64,000 bases of DNA from Trissonchulus latispiculum (GCA_030248195.1 JASAND010030257.1:1-64000); one strand, 5' to 3'; shown: positions 12,001-22,546, numbered from the stretch's first letter. A program made the numbers and translations. Notes: generated from the sequence alone by a model not told the origin.

Positions 12001-15000
12001 TTTAAGCAACTTGAGTGCAACTTTCCTTAATTAGAAATTTTGAATGGTTTTTTATCTATTCTGAACAATGCTTAATGTTCTGCAGTAAATTCTCCACAGC
12101 AGGAATCATCGTCTTAAACTTAACTTAGTAAAAGTTTTGTTCCAGTATGACGATATGAGTTTGCTAAGTTTTGGAAGAAAACATCATAGAAATCACACTC
12201 ATCATCATCATCAGCACCATCACCGACATGGTAGTGGAAGTGCTGACGACTCTGCAGAACTCAACAGTGATGATCAGGTCTTTCCATTATGCTTGCTTAG
12301 CTAAATTCCAATAAAAGCTATTACCGAAAGTATGGAGCAACAAATTTCACACTCTATGGCTAAAACTAATATCAATCTTTTCTATAGTAATCTTTAATAT
12401 TTTAGGATTCGAACATAGCAGCTACAGTTGCTGCAACCATTGAGTACGGTGCGCCTGACTTTGACTGCCCTCCAGGCACATCTGATACACCGCCTACTTC
12501 CGGTGAGATAGTAATAGCTGTAGTAATACTACTACTACTAATAATAATAATAACAATAAATAATAATAATAATTAATAAATAATGAGTTTAGGAATAAAG
12601 AAAGGAAATCAGCTGTTCCAACACCTGGTTCATACCTCAAGAATTCAGTTCTCCGGTGGATTTCGAAACCACACTGTTGTATTCACACCCTGACCTTCTA
12701 CAAAATGAGCTGCAGAGGCTATGGTCCCAAACTTTACTCATGTTTACTTTACTCAAGTAGTTAACTGTTAATAGTGGTAACAAGCGAAGCAGGTTACCAT
12801 CCGCAAAGTACTACACAAATTTGTGAATTTTCTTTATTTTAGTGCACAAACTGAGACCTGGAGACTTCAAGATTATTACTGCGATGGGTGATTCAATTAC
12901 AGTAATTCAATAGAATGCAATTTTTGTGAAACTAATTAAGTTCGCTTAGTCGCTGAAGTCAACTGAACTACATTCGATTCAGCTAAAGAAAACTATGCTA
13001 GACATCTTCATTAATCTGTCTAACTTGAGTCACTTCGACCTAAACTTAAACTCGAGCTGAACAACAAAACCTAAAAAACTGCTACTAATAACTTGAAACA
13101 GATACTCAGAATAAGGGCCTAGTCAAGTAATGGTAGAAAGGGCGAAACTTCCTACTTAACTAGATCCTTTTCATGAAAGAGTTAAAAGAGAGAAATTCAA
13201 GCTTGAATGGAGTTAAAATGAGTAAAACAGCTAATTTGAACTGTATTCGGGTCTCTTGCGCAATTCCCCCCCCAGCCCTAACTTTTGATTTTTTTGACCA
13301 ATAACTTCAAAATTTTGTATGGGTGCATACTAGAGGCTGATGAATTCAAAAATTCAAAAATTTTTAAATTTTAAAAAATTTTAAAAAAATTTAAATTTTA
13401 TTTTGGTTAGGGGGGGGGACCAAGGGGAACCAAAAAATTTTTGAAAAGATTTTTGCTGAAGACGTGCATACAGGGGTTTTCAGGGTGCTGAGCACGAATC
13501 CGAATTCTGTTTTTCGATAAAGCTTTTCGTTAGCTCAGGATAAGCTTACATCTTAAGCTTATAACTTTAGCTTGGTTTAAGCTAACGAAAAGCGTTATCG
13601 AAAAACGGATTTCGGATTCGTGCTCAGCACCCCTGAAAACCCCTGTACGCAGGTTTTCAGCAAAAATTCTTTCAAAAAATTTTTCGGTTCCCCTTGGTCC
13701 CCCCTTACCAAAGTAAAATTTAAAATTTTTTAAAATTTTTTTAAAATTTAATAATTTTTTAATGTTTGAGTTCATCAGCCTCTAGTATGCACCCATACAA
13801 AATTTCAAAGTTATTGGTCAAAAAAATCAAAAGTTAGGGCTGGGGGGGGAATTGCGCAAGAGACCCCTGTATTCTACCCTAGTTTTTTGACAAGGCCTCT
13901 AAAAGATAACAGAGGGGAAAAAATACCAGCTGTCTGTTTTCTGACGACAGGATCTTTCCCCTTGAGTTCACATTGTTAGAGTTCCTTTCGACTTTCGGGT
14001 CATGTGCCTAAATTTTGCTGAGCGACTTTTTAAGTTTTGTGAGCTTTTTCTTTTTTATTCTGTTTTAGGCAGGAAACGGTGCAGGTGGAGTGCAACTTGC
14101 TGATGTACTCTTAGAATACCGTGGTCTCAGCTGGAGGTGAGTTGCAGCATTCCTTTGAAAAAACATTTGGTATTTTTTGTAATCCAGATGTATATGAGTT
14201 CAATATTATTGCTACTGCGATTCTCCGTTCTGTATGTTTGAATTGACAGAAACAGCATTGATTAAATACAATTGAGGAATTAGCCCTTTTTATTTAACTT
14301 ACTCCTCTAATTTCTTTTTAATAATCTTAGATTGTTCCGCAGATAATATGATAATATAACATACGATAACATAAGCACTTTTATACCTTTTCAGTATTGG
14401 TGGTGATAATTCTTTGGATACTATGGTAACTTTGCCCAGTAAGTTCCTTTCTCATTTGTAATCTTTTCTTATCACGCTAAGTTAACCATAGTCTACTACT
14501 TAAAATAACTGAGTATAAAGCGTATTCGACCACTTTGGTTGAGGTTTGTGCCTGCCAATCCTTGTATTATACTTCTGTGGCAATATTTCACGATATTCGT
14601 AAAAATAGTGCTTTTTCAGATGTCTTACGTAAGTATAATCCGGAGATTGTTGGACCGTCAAATGGCATTGCGCCTGAATGGAGGGAGGAAAACGCCCGAT
14701 TGAATGTTGCCATTCCAGGCGCTGTTTCTGGGTAATCAGAAAGCACTTTGTTGTAGTACAAATCGATAATCCGCGTAGGCCAGAAAGTAATCAACATTCT
14801 TCAGTGCACTTCAGTAGTAAAGTAATTAATAAATTATCAATTAATTCAGTAGGAATTTAACCTTACGAAAAGACATCAAGAATTAGCCTTAAGCTTTCAG
14901 ATAATAATTATTTCACTTTTTATTTTTATTTACTTTTTTATTTAAGTAAACTTAAAATCAAACAAATAATTTCCAAGTAATAACTACACAAGAAGTCGAC

Positions 15001-18000
15001 GTTTTTTTAAATCTACAACGCGTCTTTTAAGAGATGTGGTGAATGAGGCTCGCGATTTGGTTCGGCGTCTGCAGGAGCTGGAGAATGTGGACTATCAGGA
15101 CGAATGGAAATTGATAACAATATTTATTGGTGCAAACGATCTCTGTGCCTCATGTCATGATAAGTCTGTAAGCTATTTTGGGCACAAACAAGAGCGCTAT
15201 TTATTTACCTATTTACCAGAAAGTACAAAATTTACCTTATGAAATAAGAGCCTACTCTAAGCTCTTTCCTAATGCCAACCTAATGCTGCCGTCCAAAGCC
15301 AAAAAGTCGTAACTAACATTTTTGCCAAAATGGAGTTATGACCATACACAAAATTTTATGCTGAATTTAACTAGCTATGTTAAAACGTCGTATCTACATT
15401 GCATTTGCAGTAATAAACTTGGCAGAAAAACGTATCTGCACATTGGCATTGGATGTAGAATATGATTCTCAACGTGGCAAACAATAATTTATCTAAGAAA
15501 TTCATTGAGATTTATCTGCTTTCTACATGCATCAGTCTTTCCAAATTTCTATAAAATTGAATGGTTGTGCAAATAGAACAACAGACAAGCAACCGTACGC
15601 TTTTTGTGCAACAGATTCATGCCGTTTCGCGTGCGTTTGTAATTTTAGTCCTCATACACCACAGAAGATTACATTTCCAACTTGAAAGATATATTGGATT
15701 TTCTGGAAGGCAACTTGAAGAAGACTTTTGTAAACCTGGTTACGATTGTCAATGTCACACGTTTGGCTGAAACTCAACATATCTCACGATGCAACACTAT
15801 TCACAGGCATGAATTAACATTTGTATGAACTGATCATTAAAATTCAATTTAATAGTTAATGAAATGGGACGAAGCGGACAAATTGAAAAATCATTAAAGT
15901 CACTGCCTTGGACTGGTCTCAGTGTTGATGAAAAAACTTAGTTGTACTTGACTTACCGCGTTTTTTTATTTCCGCCCAGAAACTAACATTTTCAATTTCA
16001 TTGTAACTAGATGTTTCGAATTTTTTAGCTTTGAGTGTCCCTGTGTAACAACGGAGTACACAGAGCAGCTGCCAAATTTCAATAATCTGGTAGAATCCTA
16101 TCAATACTATACTCACCAGTTGATCCATTCTGGCGCCTACGATTTGAGGGACGATTTTGCCGTTGTTCTTCAGCCTTTCTTTGAAAAAGTTGAAGTACCA
16201 AAAACGGTATGTTCCTGCTTGCAAACATGCATCCTGAACATGCATTGTGGTGTGTCTGAGTTCCTGCAATGTTTGTTTAATTTAGTTAAATTTATAATTA
16301 GGGGCGGGCGACTGACCCATGGGTTTTGGTCGACCAGGCTGAATGTTTTGACTGTTTACAGTATTTCGGTTAGGTACGGGTAGTACCAGCTTAGAAATAT
16401 ACTTTTAAGGGTGATACTCATACATTAACATAGGATCGGGTCCTGAGGGTCTTGTCCCTAAACAAATTTTGAGGGGGCTTGTATATACCTTAAGGTCGCA
16501 CTTCCCTTACATTCAGTCCACTTTGGAAAGCTATAACTTATTCAATATTGAGAGTTATGAATTGAGCGACATATCAAAATGAAGCTCTACATCTTCTGCG
16601 TCGTTTGGTATCATTGAAACGTGTCTACCTAGTTTGAATTTTTTGCAAACTTACCAAAAGCTGCCACAATTTTTGACCAAAATTTTTTCTGAAAAAATTT
16701 TAAGCAACAAGAAAATGGTCGTATCCAATGTGTTTATGAGATAATTTGCCAGGGACAGTTTTTTGATTTTGTCAAAATATCATTTCAGTATGCAGAAATT
16801 GAGCATTTTCTGAAAATTTGGCATTTTATCCAACTTTGAAAAATCATTGCTCTTGATTGGAGGCTGATAAAGAGAAAAACAAAAAACCGCCCCGGGCAAA
16901 TTATCCAAACATACTGTGTGCAAAATATCTTTTAGATCCACCCATTGGTTGTGGAGCAATCTTCGGTCAAAAAGTATTGGCCGCAATTTGACGAAATCAG
17001 TTATTCGACCAGAACTTTAGAGTTCTCTTTCATTTGAGTATAAATTTGGCTACGCTTGTAGTGTACACTGGCTCCAATTCGACAAAAACTGTTTCCAACA
17101 AGATCGTGTCAAAAATAACCAATTTTCGAGCAAAAATTGATCAAAAATTGACTGCTAGAAAACGATGAGAGCTAGAGGCTTATGTCTAAAAGCAAAGTTG
17201 TAGAGCACATAATAAGCTTTAAAATGATCATAGTCGCTGGGAATAATTTTCTATACATTAGTTCTAGAACTTCAAATTTCTGTTTCTCACTGTACATGTA
17301 TGTTATGAAGCTGGCGTTTTTGCAGGACGTTTATTATCCTTCCCGATGTATTTTCTAAAAATTTGAATGAAATCGGGCAATAATTGCACTTTCTGCAACT
17401 ATATCTGCACGTAATGGGAGCACGACCTTAAACTGAAATTTTCAGGAGGGCTTGTACCTAAAAATACATTTGTGAAATTTTTCGAAAAATTAAAGCTAAT
17501 CTTATTAAAATTTACATTTTTTACTGAAATTTGCAACAAAATCAATAGTTTTTACAAGAAAAATTTGACATTTTGCCCGATTTTCACGAAAAATTAAACG
17601 TTGGAGCTGACAAATTTCGGCAAAGCCGTAAATTTTTAAAATTTTAGTGTAAAAACTAATTTTCTGGCCATTTTTTCGTTACCCCTTGTCCTTGGCGGCG
17701 GTAAGGCTTGTACCTTGTCCGGGATGGGAGGGGGGCTTGGAACCGCGTTAACCTATCGTGATACTGAATATTTGCCACAGCAGAGGTGTTCTACAAGGCT
17801 ATCAAAAAATTACATTATGTCCACAGTAATGGATGTGCTATGGTAGCTCCACCTGACGCCGACAGGCAGTCACTCCTTGAAAACCTTGGCAATTTGCCGA
17901 AGAGGGATTACAATTTCAAATAAGTTGCCAGAGCTTGTTTTTGCAATCTCTAAGCTTGACATGATCCTCCACTTGTGGCGTAGTACGAAACTATGCGCTA

Positions 18001-19269
18001 TCGCAGACTGTCCATCTATTGAGGACTTTGTTGTACCAGTTCAAGCAATAATTCAAGTTATGTAATTTGTTTGATTTTTAGAATAAGAGCGAAGTTGATC
18101 TGACCTTCTTTGCTCCGGATTGCTTTCACTTCAGTGCGAAGGGTCACGCTGCTCTCGCCAGAAATCTTTGGAATAGCATTGTAAGTATCATAGCAACGAC
18201 TCGAAGGATTGGTTTAAAATGGTAAACTCTGTGAAAACAATTTGAAACGGTTCTGTCAGCTCGGTCAGTAGGCGTTCTTGTGGACGATAGAGCACATCCT
18301 AGGGAATTATGCTTTCAGAAAAAGTGATGTATGCCACACTCTTATCTATTGTGTACTCTTGCCAATATTAAGCAGGAAAATGTAGATGCTAGTTTTAGCA
18401 TTCTAGCAGTTGTAATTTGTACAAAATTTTACCGAACTAAAAGATTCGTAATTGATAAAATTTATAATAAGTATGCTCTTGAATCCAATTGTTCCAAAGT
18501 ACTTTCTAGAAACTAGCCGTACTGTTATTTTGGTTCTAGTTGAGCCCAGTAAACAAGAAGCCACAGCCTGTTACAGTGGATCAGTTTGTACCACCATTGT
18601 CTTGTCCTGATAAGGTTAATGGCAATATTCAAATTTATTATTTTATTATAAAATAATTCTGATTCCCTTCTGCCATGAATAATAAAATAAAATAATAATA
18701 AAATATTGAAAACGATCTGAATTGAGCAGAAATTTTTGTTTGTTGCAAAAGGCTAAGGCTGTTTGTATGAAGGAAATAAAAGTCAGATAATTACTTAATT
18801 TTTATGTCTACTTCGATCACTTAAATATTACACACAACAGATATTGAATCATTATTTCGCATTTTTGCATTTTAACCTTCCTTTAAACTTTAACCTTTAA
18901 CCCATTCATTAGTTACTATTTTAGTCATGTCCATACTTTCGCACCGTCAAAAATTCGTTCAACTGTTCGGATGCGTTCCTGTCAGATCCTCATTCCATGA
19001 GTTTTGATCAGGTTCTGGATTTCTACGGTACCTTCAAACAGCCGCCCCCAGCCGGCTTAATTCTAGCCCAGATGCCGGCTGTTGGCGCTCAACAGAAACA
19101 ACCAACAGGTGGCCTATCGCAAGCCGCAATCGTTGGCACAGTGGCCGCAGTTTGTGCCGCACTTGCACTGGTGGCAGGTGTCTTTGTCACCTGCAAGCGA
19201 CGTCGACTTGTCGAAGTGAATGAGAATACGCCGCTACTGCAGATGGATGATACGATACAAATTTACTAG
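1..19269 (+). CDS. PLB1: Phospholipase B1-like membrane enzyme with long His-rich repeat N-terminus (multi-exon, 5' incomplete)
   Basis: The exon chain ends in a GDSL/SGNH lipase of the phospholipase B1 type, which in animals hydrolyses acyl esters of phospholipids and retinyl esters at the cell surface. Catalytic-part exons are 12406-12502, 12843-12901, 14069-14136, 14395-14438, 14620-14731, 15032-15167, 15649-15806, 16029-16206, 18082-18180, 18540-18614 and 18925-19269. Their phases agree and sum to exactly 456 codons. They contain the GDS nucleophile block, an IPGA block, the GAND block and a DCFH block (catalytic Asp and His), then a membrane helix. Upstream lie about 20 phase-0 exons of repeated His-rich and acidic modules (separate entries). 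The start codon is left of the window. Linking the repeat exons to the enzyme rests on strand, phase and spacing; no transcript is available. Confidence 0.85.
74..1044 (+). other. Intron with tRNA-like SINE fragment
   Basis: No coding exon was recognised. At 721-790 there is a tRNA-like sequence (separate entry). The stretch ends in a pyrimidine-rich TTTTAG acceptor at 1044. Confidence 0.5.
721..790 (+). repeat. tRNA-derived SINE head or tRNA pseudogene
   Basis: It contains a good A box (TAGCTCAGTTGGCAGAGCG) and a B box (GTTCGAGTC) at tRNA-like spacing. The 5' acceptor strand GCCTCCG finds no partner at the 3' end, so this is not an intact tRNA gene. A related head lies near 3105. Confidence 0.5.
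1045..2973 (+). CDS. PLB1: Repeat cassette 1 of the PLB-like gene (exons E1, A1, B1, C1)
   Basis: E1 is 1045-1263 (amphipathic start, then acidic, then a His/Arg run; donor unclear, perhaps GC). A1 is 1530-1655 (hydrophobic start ending in VDFLVRR, then a His run and an Arg/acidic tail). B1 is 2003-2047 (15 acidic residues). C1 is 2611-2973 (121 codons). All are phase 0. C1 shares the THHYKKFLRCVKR and YRALP segments with C2 and C3. Its next part is replaced by a purine-rich tract encoding about 30 residues of mostly Lys, before returning to the family ending (AYKHYV). The cassette has no similarity I recognise to a named domain. Metal binding by the His runs is an inference. Confidence 0.7.
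3103..3172 (+). repeat. tRNA-derived SINE head
   Basis: A-box-like GTAGCTCACAGGGTAGAGCG is followed by a B-box-like GGATCGAATG. The acceptor stem is not preserved, so a SINE remnant is more likely than a functional tRNA gene. Confidence 0.4.
4176..4297. mobile_element. Short MITE with TA ends
   Basis: Inverted ends TACTGTGCCACTGTGGAATT and the complement ending CAGTGGCACAGTA enclose about 80 bp of AT-rich sequence. The outer TA dinucleotides fit a TA target duplication as made by Tc1/mariner-type transposases. There is no coding capacity. Confidence 0.6.
5674..7762 (+). CDS. PLB1: Repeat cassette 2 of the PLB-like gene (exons D1, E2, A2, B2, C2)
   Basis: D1 is 5674-5748, E2 5936-6073, A2 6291-6410, B2 7024-7068 and C2 7466-7762. 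All are whole codons with AG acceptors and GT donors. A2 encodes a hydrophobic helix-like start, then RHHRNRTHHHHHHH and an acidic tail. C2 (99 codons) carries a SESSDDDEVSHGTKHHYKKF segment, then a basic RCVRRH stretch and a Lys-rich helical tail. C2 is almost identical in DNA to C3. E2 lacks the long His run of E1. Confidence 0.75.
7905..9710 (+). CDS. PLB1: Repeat cassette 3 of the PLB-like gene (exons D2, E3, A3, B3, C3)
   Basis: D2 is 7905-7973, E3 8340-8552, A3 8830-8943, B3 9163-9204 and C3 9414-9710, all phase 0. D2 is a short leucine-rich helix (LDQFDLVLEVLKTNLK). E3 is acidic, then a His/Arg run (HHRRHRRRRHR). A3 holds RHHRNHTHHHHHHHHH. C3 repeats C2 nearly base for base over about 200 bp from the acidic DDDEVSHGT segment through the Lys-rich tail, although the surrounding introns and the exon starts differ. 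Confidence 0.75.
10026..11478 (+). CDS. PLB1: Repeat cassette 4 of the PLB-like gene (exons D3, E4, A4, short C4, B4)
   Basis: D3 is 10026-10103, E4 10346-10420, A4 10775-10948, C4 11184-11291 and B4 11422-11478. A4 encodes ten consecutive His followed by a long Asp/Glu-rich tail. C4 starts like the other C exons (LVDAIENILMITDLA) but is cut to 36 codons and lacks the KHHYKKF and Lys-rich parts. The following exon is a 19-codon acidic B type. The array thus decays toward the enzyme domain. Confidence 0.7.
11595..11935 (+). mobile_element. tRNA-derived SINE in a PLB intron
   Basis: The head resembles a class II (Ser/Leu-like) tRNA: GGCCGAGTGGTTAAGG as A box and GGTTCAAATCTC as B box, with an imperfect acceptor stem. 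A non-tRNA body of about 260 bp follows, unlike the flanking AT-rich intron. The length and structure fit a SINE; the exact 3' end is uncertain. Confidence 0.6.
12146..12277 (+). CDS. PLB1: Last His-rich exon (A5) before the enzyme domain
   Basis: There are 44 codons, phase 0. The exon contains KHHRNHTHHHHQHHHRH followed by an acidic Ser/Asp tail. It is followed at 12406 by the exon that begins the phospholipase region. Confidence 0.7.
12406..12901 (+). CDS. PLB1: PLB-like gene: linker and nucleophile exons
   Basis: Exon 12406-12502 gives a Pro/Asp linker with one Cys. Exon 12843-12901 encodes VHKLRPGDFKIITAMGDSIT, which matches block I of PLB1-type GDSL hydrolases. The Ser of GDS is the expected nucleophile. 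The first exon ends in phase 1 and the second restores the frame as V of VHKL. Confidence 0.9.
13249..13866. mobile_element. 618-bp foldback MITE with 8-bp target duplication
   Basis: The arms are nearly perfect inverted repeats of about 280-300 bp, beginning GGGTCTCTTGCGCAATTCC and ending in the complement. The element is flanked on both sides by CTGTATTC (13241-13248 and 13867-13874). An 8-bp duplication and no ORF fit a non-autonomous element mobilised by a hAT-type transposase. Part of the same arm recurs near 35545-35610. Confidence 0.8.
14069..14731 (+). CDS. PLB1: PLB-like gene: exons for blocks after the nucleophile
   Basis: Exons 14069-14136, 14395-14438 and 14620-14731 encode AGNGAGGVQLADVLLEYRGL, then SIGGDNSLDTMVTLP, then NVLRKYNPEIVGPSNG and NVAIPGAVSG. 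AGNGA directly follows GDSIT, and YRGLSW-SIGGD is a PLB1 family signature. The IPGA region corresponds to block II. Phases 2, 1 and 2 agree across the introns. Confidence 0.9.
15032..16206 (+). CDS. PLB1: PLB-like gene: GAND block and following exons
   Basis: Exon 15032-15167 encodes an amphipathic helix and FIGANDLCASC; the Asn of GAND is the block III oxyanion residue. Exon 15649-15806 encodes TTEDYISNLKDILDFL and VNLVTIVNVTRLAE. Its donor appears to be AG|GCATGA, a GC-AG intron. Exon 16029-16206 restores the frame with FECPC and a segment ending FEKVEVPKT. This matches PLB1 domain order. Confidence 0.85.
16207..18081 (+). other. 1.9-kb intron, mostly old repeat sequence
   Basis: No exon is recognised. 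About 16430-17760 looks like one degenerate interspersed repeat (phrases such as GGCTTGTA recur), but I could not place its ends. Confidence 0.4.
18082..18180 (+). CDS. PLB1: PLB-like gene: catalytic Asp/His exon
   Basis: There are 33 codons containing FFAPDCFHFSAKGHAALA. Asp and His of PDCFH are the expected remaining members of the catalytic triad (block V). Flanking AG and GTAAGT sites are strong. Confidence 0.92.
18540..19269 (+). CDS. PLB1: PLB-like gene: C-terminal stalk and membrane anchor exons
   Basis: Exon 18540-18614 and exon 18925-19269 finish the protein. The last exon encodes a Cys-containing extracellular piece, a Pro-rich stalk, and a hydrophobic helix (AAIVGTVAAVCAALALVAGV) followed by a KRRR stop-transfer signal and a short cytoplasmic tail. 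This is a type I topology, placing the catalytic domain and His-rich repeats outside the cell, as for animal PLB1. The stop is TAG at 19267. Confidence 0.92.
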
Positions 19270-20001
19270 ATAACTAATACCTAATTAATTTGAGCTGGTG
19301 TAATTTAAGATTTCTGTGACTGCGCGGGATGTTTGTGATATTAAAATTTTTCCAATATATTCTAAGATCGTTATGCAGTCTTGTAAATTCGGTTCTCATC
19401 AAGTTAGATAGGTCGTAAATGTAAGAAAATGTACAGCACATTGCATTGCTCGAGAAGGGTAACAGTTAAGCAGCAATCGGGTAGAGTTGGCAATATTTCG
19501 AAGTTCTGAAATTTTTGCGGAAATTGGTGATAATTCCTGTAAACTACTATTTGTCAACTATCCTGAAGTTTATTTGCATTTTCTAATTTCCGGACACTTT
19601 CCTTCTCAACCAGAGAGGACCAGTAACCTAAATTAGCAGCCAGTCATATAACTTTTTGTTAAGCACATATATGATACAAGCAGTCCAGAAAGGTAAATTG
19701 GTTTCAAAGTTTTGGAGCTTAGCTGAGCATTAGTGTTCACTGTTCACCGTCCTAGTGACAATAGTGATTAGAAAGCAAGTAGCGAGAGGAACCCACGGAA
19801 GTAGCGAGAGTGAGGAACCTACAGTTACTGCGTTGAACATTTTTCTACTTCATTTCTGATTTCACTCTTTCACATCTACGTAGAAAAGTACATTTTAATT
19901 ACTAACTTATACATTTTTGAGTACTGTTAAAAATACCTACTTAATATTTCAATAACCGTCCACAGTTCGAACACTGTATATTCAGTCGACCACTCAATAA
20001 C
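19270..20001. other. Convergent intergenic stretch
   Basis: About 730 bp lies between the stop of the phospholipase gene and the stop of CLUAP1. It must contain both 3' UTRs. I see no further ORF or RNA. Confidence 0.5.
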
Positions 20002-21936
20002 TTAAAAGTCGTCGTCGGATTCTGGTTGATCTTCAGGTGCCTTTCCGAAAACCTCATCTCGGTCCGGATCCCCACCGGGCTCGTCGTGAGGAAAACTGGG
20101 TCGACGTCCTGGCGGATTTCGCACTCCTGTTTCCTCATTTGACTCTGCTCCTGAAAAAAGAAAATTATGAATAAAATCAAGAACATTTCTTCCTTTTTCA
20201 TTAATTCAAGTTTAATGACTAAGGCTGCGTTGCAAAAGATTCTCCTAAGGCTAGGAGCACTCTCAAGTTCTGCGTAGGACGATTGAGTTTCCAAATCTTG
20301 GACTATTGTCCACCACTGCAAACATATCTCCTCATCCTCGCCCGCGAAACTTAAGAGAAACTTTTGAAACGGTTTAAGTCTCTTAGCTCTCTCCTAAAGA
20401 GCTCGTAGTCAGCCTCCCAGGAGGGTACTTAGGAGAATCTTTTGCAACGCTGCCTTAGTCTGTGTCAAAGTGAAAGTCAGGTACCATCAACCGCACCATC
20501 TCCTGCGCTGACGGCGGCCTGTCGATGCACCGGCGGCCGGACGCTGCGACGACGCTGCGGTCTCGATCCCCCTCCGGCCCCATCCTCCTCGAACTCTTCA
20601 TCATCATCATCATCATCAGACAGCATGCTATCCTCCTGCAGAGAATAAAAATACCATAAGAATTCGTCTGCGAATTAGATGATTGTGTATATAATAATAT
20701 AAATGACTGGTGCGCTATGGGTAATGTTAGTTAAATCATATGATTAGTGGTTTAAAATAAAACTAACTCTAAATAGATAGCTAATTATTATCAGAAATTA
20801 TTAAATCTTTACATCATCTTCCTCTTCTTCATCAGTCAAACCAGCACCAGTCATGGAGCCGAAGACCTTGGGTTGGACCACACCTAAACAAATAATTTAA
20901 TTTAATTAACATTTACATTTTCATTTACTTAAAGAAATTTTCTTAATTTAAATTTTTCAATGACATCAGTCAACACTAACTTGTGTAATTTTACCGAAAT
21001 CATACCTTGATTCAGAGCTAATTTCTCATCACTGATCTCAGCCATTGTGCTGGCCTGTTGTTCAGCCTCTGCCTGCTTAGCCCTTTCTTCTTCTCTCATC
21101 TTTTCTGCCATTTTTCTCAGGGACATTTCAGCTTCCTAGAACATAATAAAAGTTGATGCAAAGAGTATTCCTATTCGGTTCTTATTAGAATAAAAATTTT
21201 TTATCAAAAAGAAAAATTCTGCTAAATTATTCAATATTTTTAGTTTCACCAGTGCTTCAGTGTGTCTATGGTTTTGCTTATCATTCTTACTAGCTAAATA
21301 TTGTGTAAAAAATTTTTCTAATTTTCGGTGAAAGTTTATTCTAAAATTCCTAAACTTTAACTGTTTGAGCCCACTTTGTTACAATTGTTAACACTTAGAT
21401 TTGATAAATAGTAAGTTGATAAAAAGAGTATTCCTATTCGGTTCTTATTAGAATAAAAAATTTCTATCAAAAATTGAAATTATGCTAAATTATTCAATAT
21501 TTTTAGTTTCACCAGTGCTTCAGTGTGTCTATGGTTTTTCTTATCATGCTTACTAGCAAAACATTGTGTAGTTTTTCCAATTTTCGGTGAAAGTTTATTC
21601 TAAAATTCTTAAACTTTAACTGCTTGAGCCCACTTTGTTACAATTGTTAACACTTATGTAGATTTCATGCGTGCAGAGGATGTGTCACGCTTGTGATACA
21701 CATCGTATGTCTGTTGTCACATATTATGTATTATGCACTCTCTAATACTTTTAATTAATGATAACTTGTATATAATTAATTATGTAAACCTTACTATGAG
21801 TCGTTCTTGTTCTGATCGGTCATATTCGTTTTGCATCTGTTCAAGGTATGCCAAGTTTCGAAACTTCTGAATGTATAGCTCGTATAAGTCATGCAGTTCT
21901 TGTTCCAACTTTTCGTATTCGTCCATATAAGCTGGT
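20002..21936 (-). CDS. CLUAP1: CLUAP1 / IFT38, C-terminal exons
   Basis: Five exons on the minus strand are 21795-21936, 21006-21135, 20813-20883, 20485-20635 and 20002-20150. They encode PAYMDEYEKLEQELHDLY, then IQKFRNLAYLEQMQ, an EAEMSLRKMAEKMREEERAK coiled coil, a KVFGSM patch, an Asp/Glu-rich tail and a final ESDDDF. The RPxFMDEYEK and FxNLxYLEQ motifs and the acidic ending match animal CLUAP1 (clusterin-associated protein 1), an IFT-B component needed to build cilia. Splice phases agree throughout. Only about 180 residues are present; the N-terminal calponin-homology-like part is not found in the window. To the right the locus is occupied by Polinton-like DNA. Confidence 0.9.
20219..20457. 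mobile_element. MITE in the last CLUAP1 intron
   Basis: Inverted ends CTAAGGCTGCGTTGCAAAAG and CTTTTGCAACGCTGCCTTAG, with a longer imperfect stem (AGATTCTCCTAA), bound about 240 bp. There is no ORF. The outermost TA pairs may be the target duplication. Confidence 0.65.
21150..21658. repeat. Tandem duplication inside a CLUAP1 intron
   Basis: A block of about 245 bp occurs twice in a row (from about 21155 and about 21418). Both contain GAGTATTCCTATTCGG and CAGTGCTTCAGTGTGTC and end in ACAATTGTTAACACTTA. Copies differ by scattered substitutions and small indels, so the duplication is not very recent. Confidence 0.7.
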
Positions 21937-22267
21937 CTGAATAACATAATAAATAGAGTTTAACAACAACCTAATGCTATCATCATCATGCTACCTTCGT
22001 TGACCTATTTGGAAATAACCCGGTAAAAATATATCGGCAATACACAATCTATGTATGCTACATTAAGATTAAGAATGAAGGTATAAACTGTTATTTGTTA
22101 ATGTGAATTCAACACTGTTTATCTCGCTGAACAAAATGAACTAGTCTTTATTATTAATCAACCTGTGAGCAAACCATACTATGAACACTATGGAGCATCC
22201 TCCTCCGCAAACCTGGTCTTGATGAATAAAACAGGTTCCCTCGCAAGCGAGCTGATGCTGAAGCCTT

Positions 22268-22408
22268 AAGGCCGGTTCACACTGACGCCTTAAAACTCAG
22301 TTTTCAGGTTATCAATCCTTGCTAAAACTAAATTTCTTAAAACTAAAAACGTTAAAACTTAAAACGTTAAAACTTAAAACTTCGGCAGTGAGTGAACCAG
22401 GCTTAAAG
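22268..22408. repeat. Small imperfect foldback
   Basis: AAGGCCGGTTCACACTGACG and, 100 bp on, the near complement GGCAGTGAGTGAACCAGGCTT form an imperfect inverted repeat around a TTAAAACTTAAAACG-rich core. A MITE remnant is plausible. Confidence 0.45.
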
Positions 22409-22532
22409 CACACACAAATAGTGCGCATACACTGTTTGTGTTTTCGAGCTAAGGCTCGTAAATTTAGAGTGAGTGAGCGTACACCCGTATCGAAATGATG
22501 GTGATTGCATGGGGATTGGGGGGGTCATTAGT

Positions 22533-22546
22533 AGTATATAAAAGGG
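22533..22546 (+). promoter_or_regulatory. TATA box ahead of a short ORF
   Basis: The sequence GTATATAAAAGGGG is a near-ideal TATA box. The first ATG downstream is at 22597, a spacing fitting a short 5' UTR. Confidence 0.5.
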
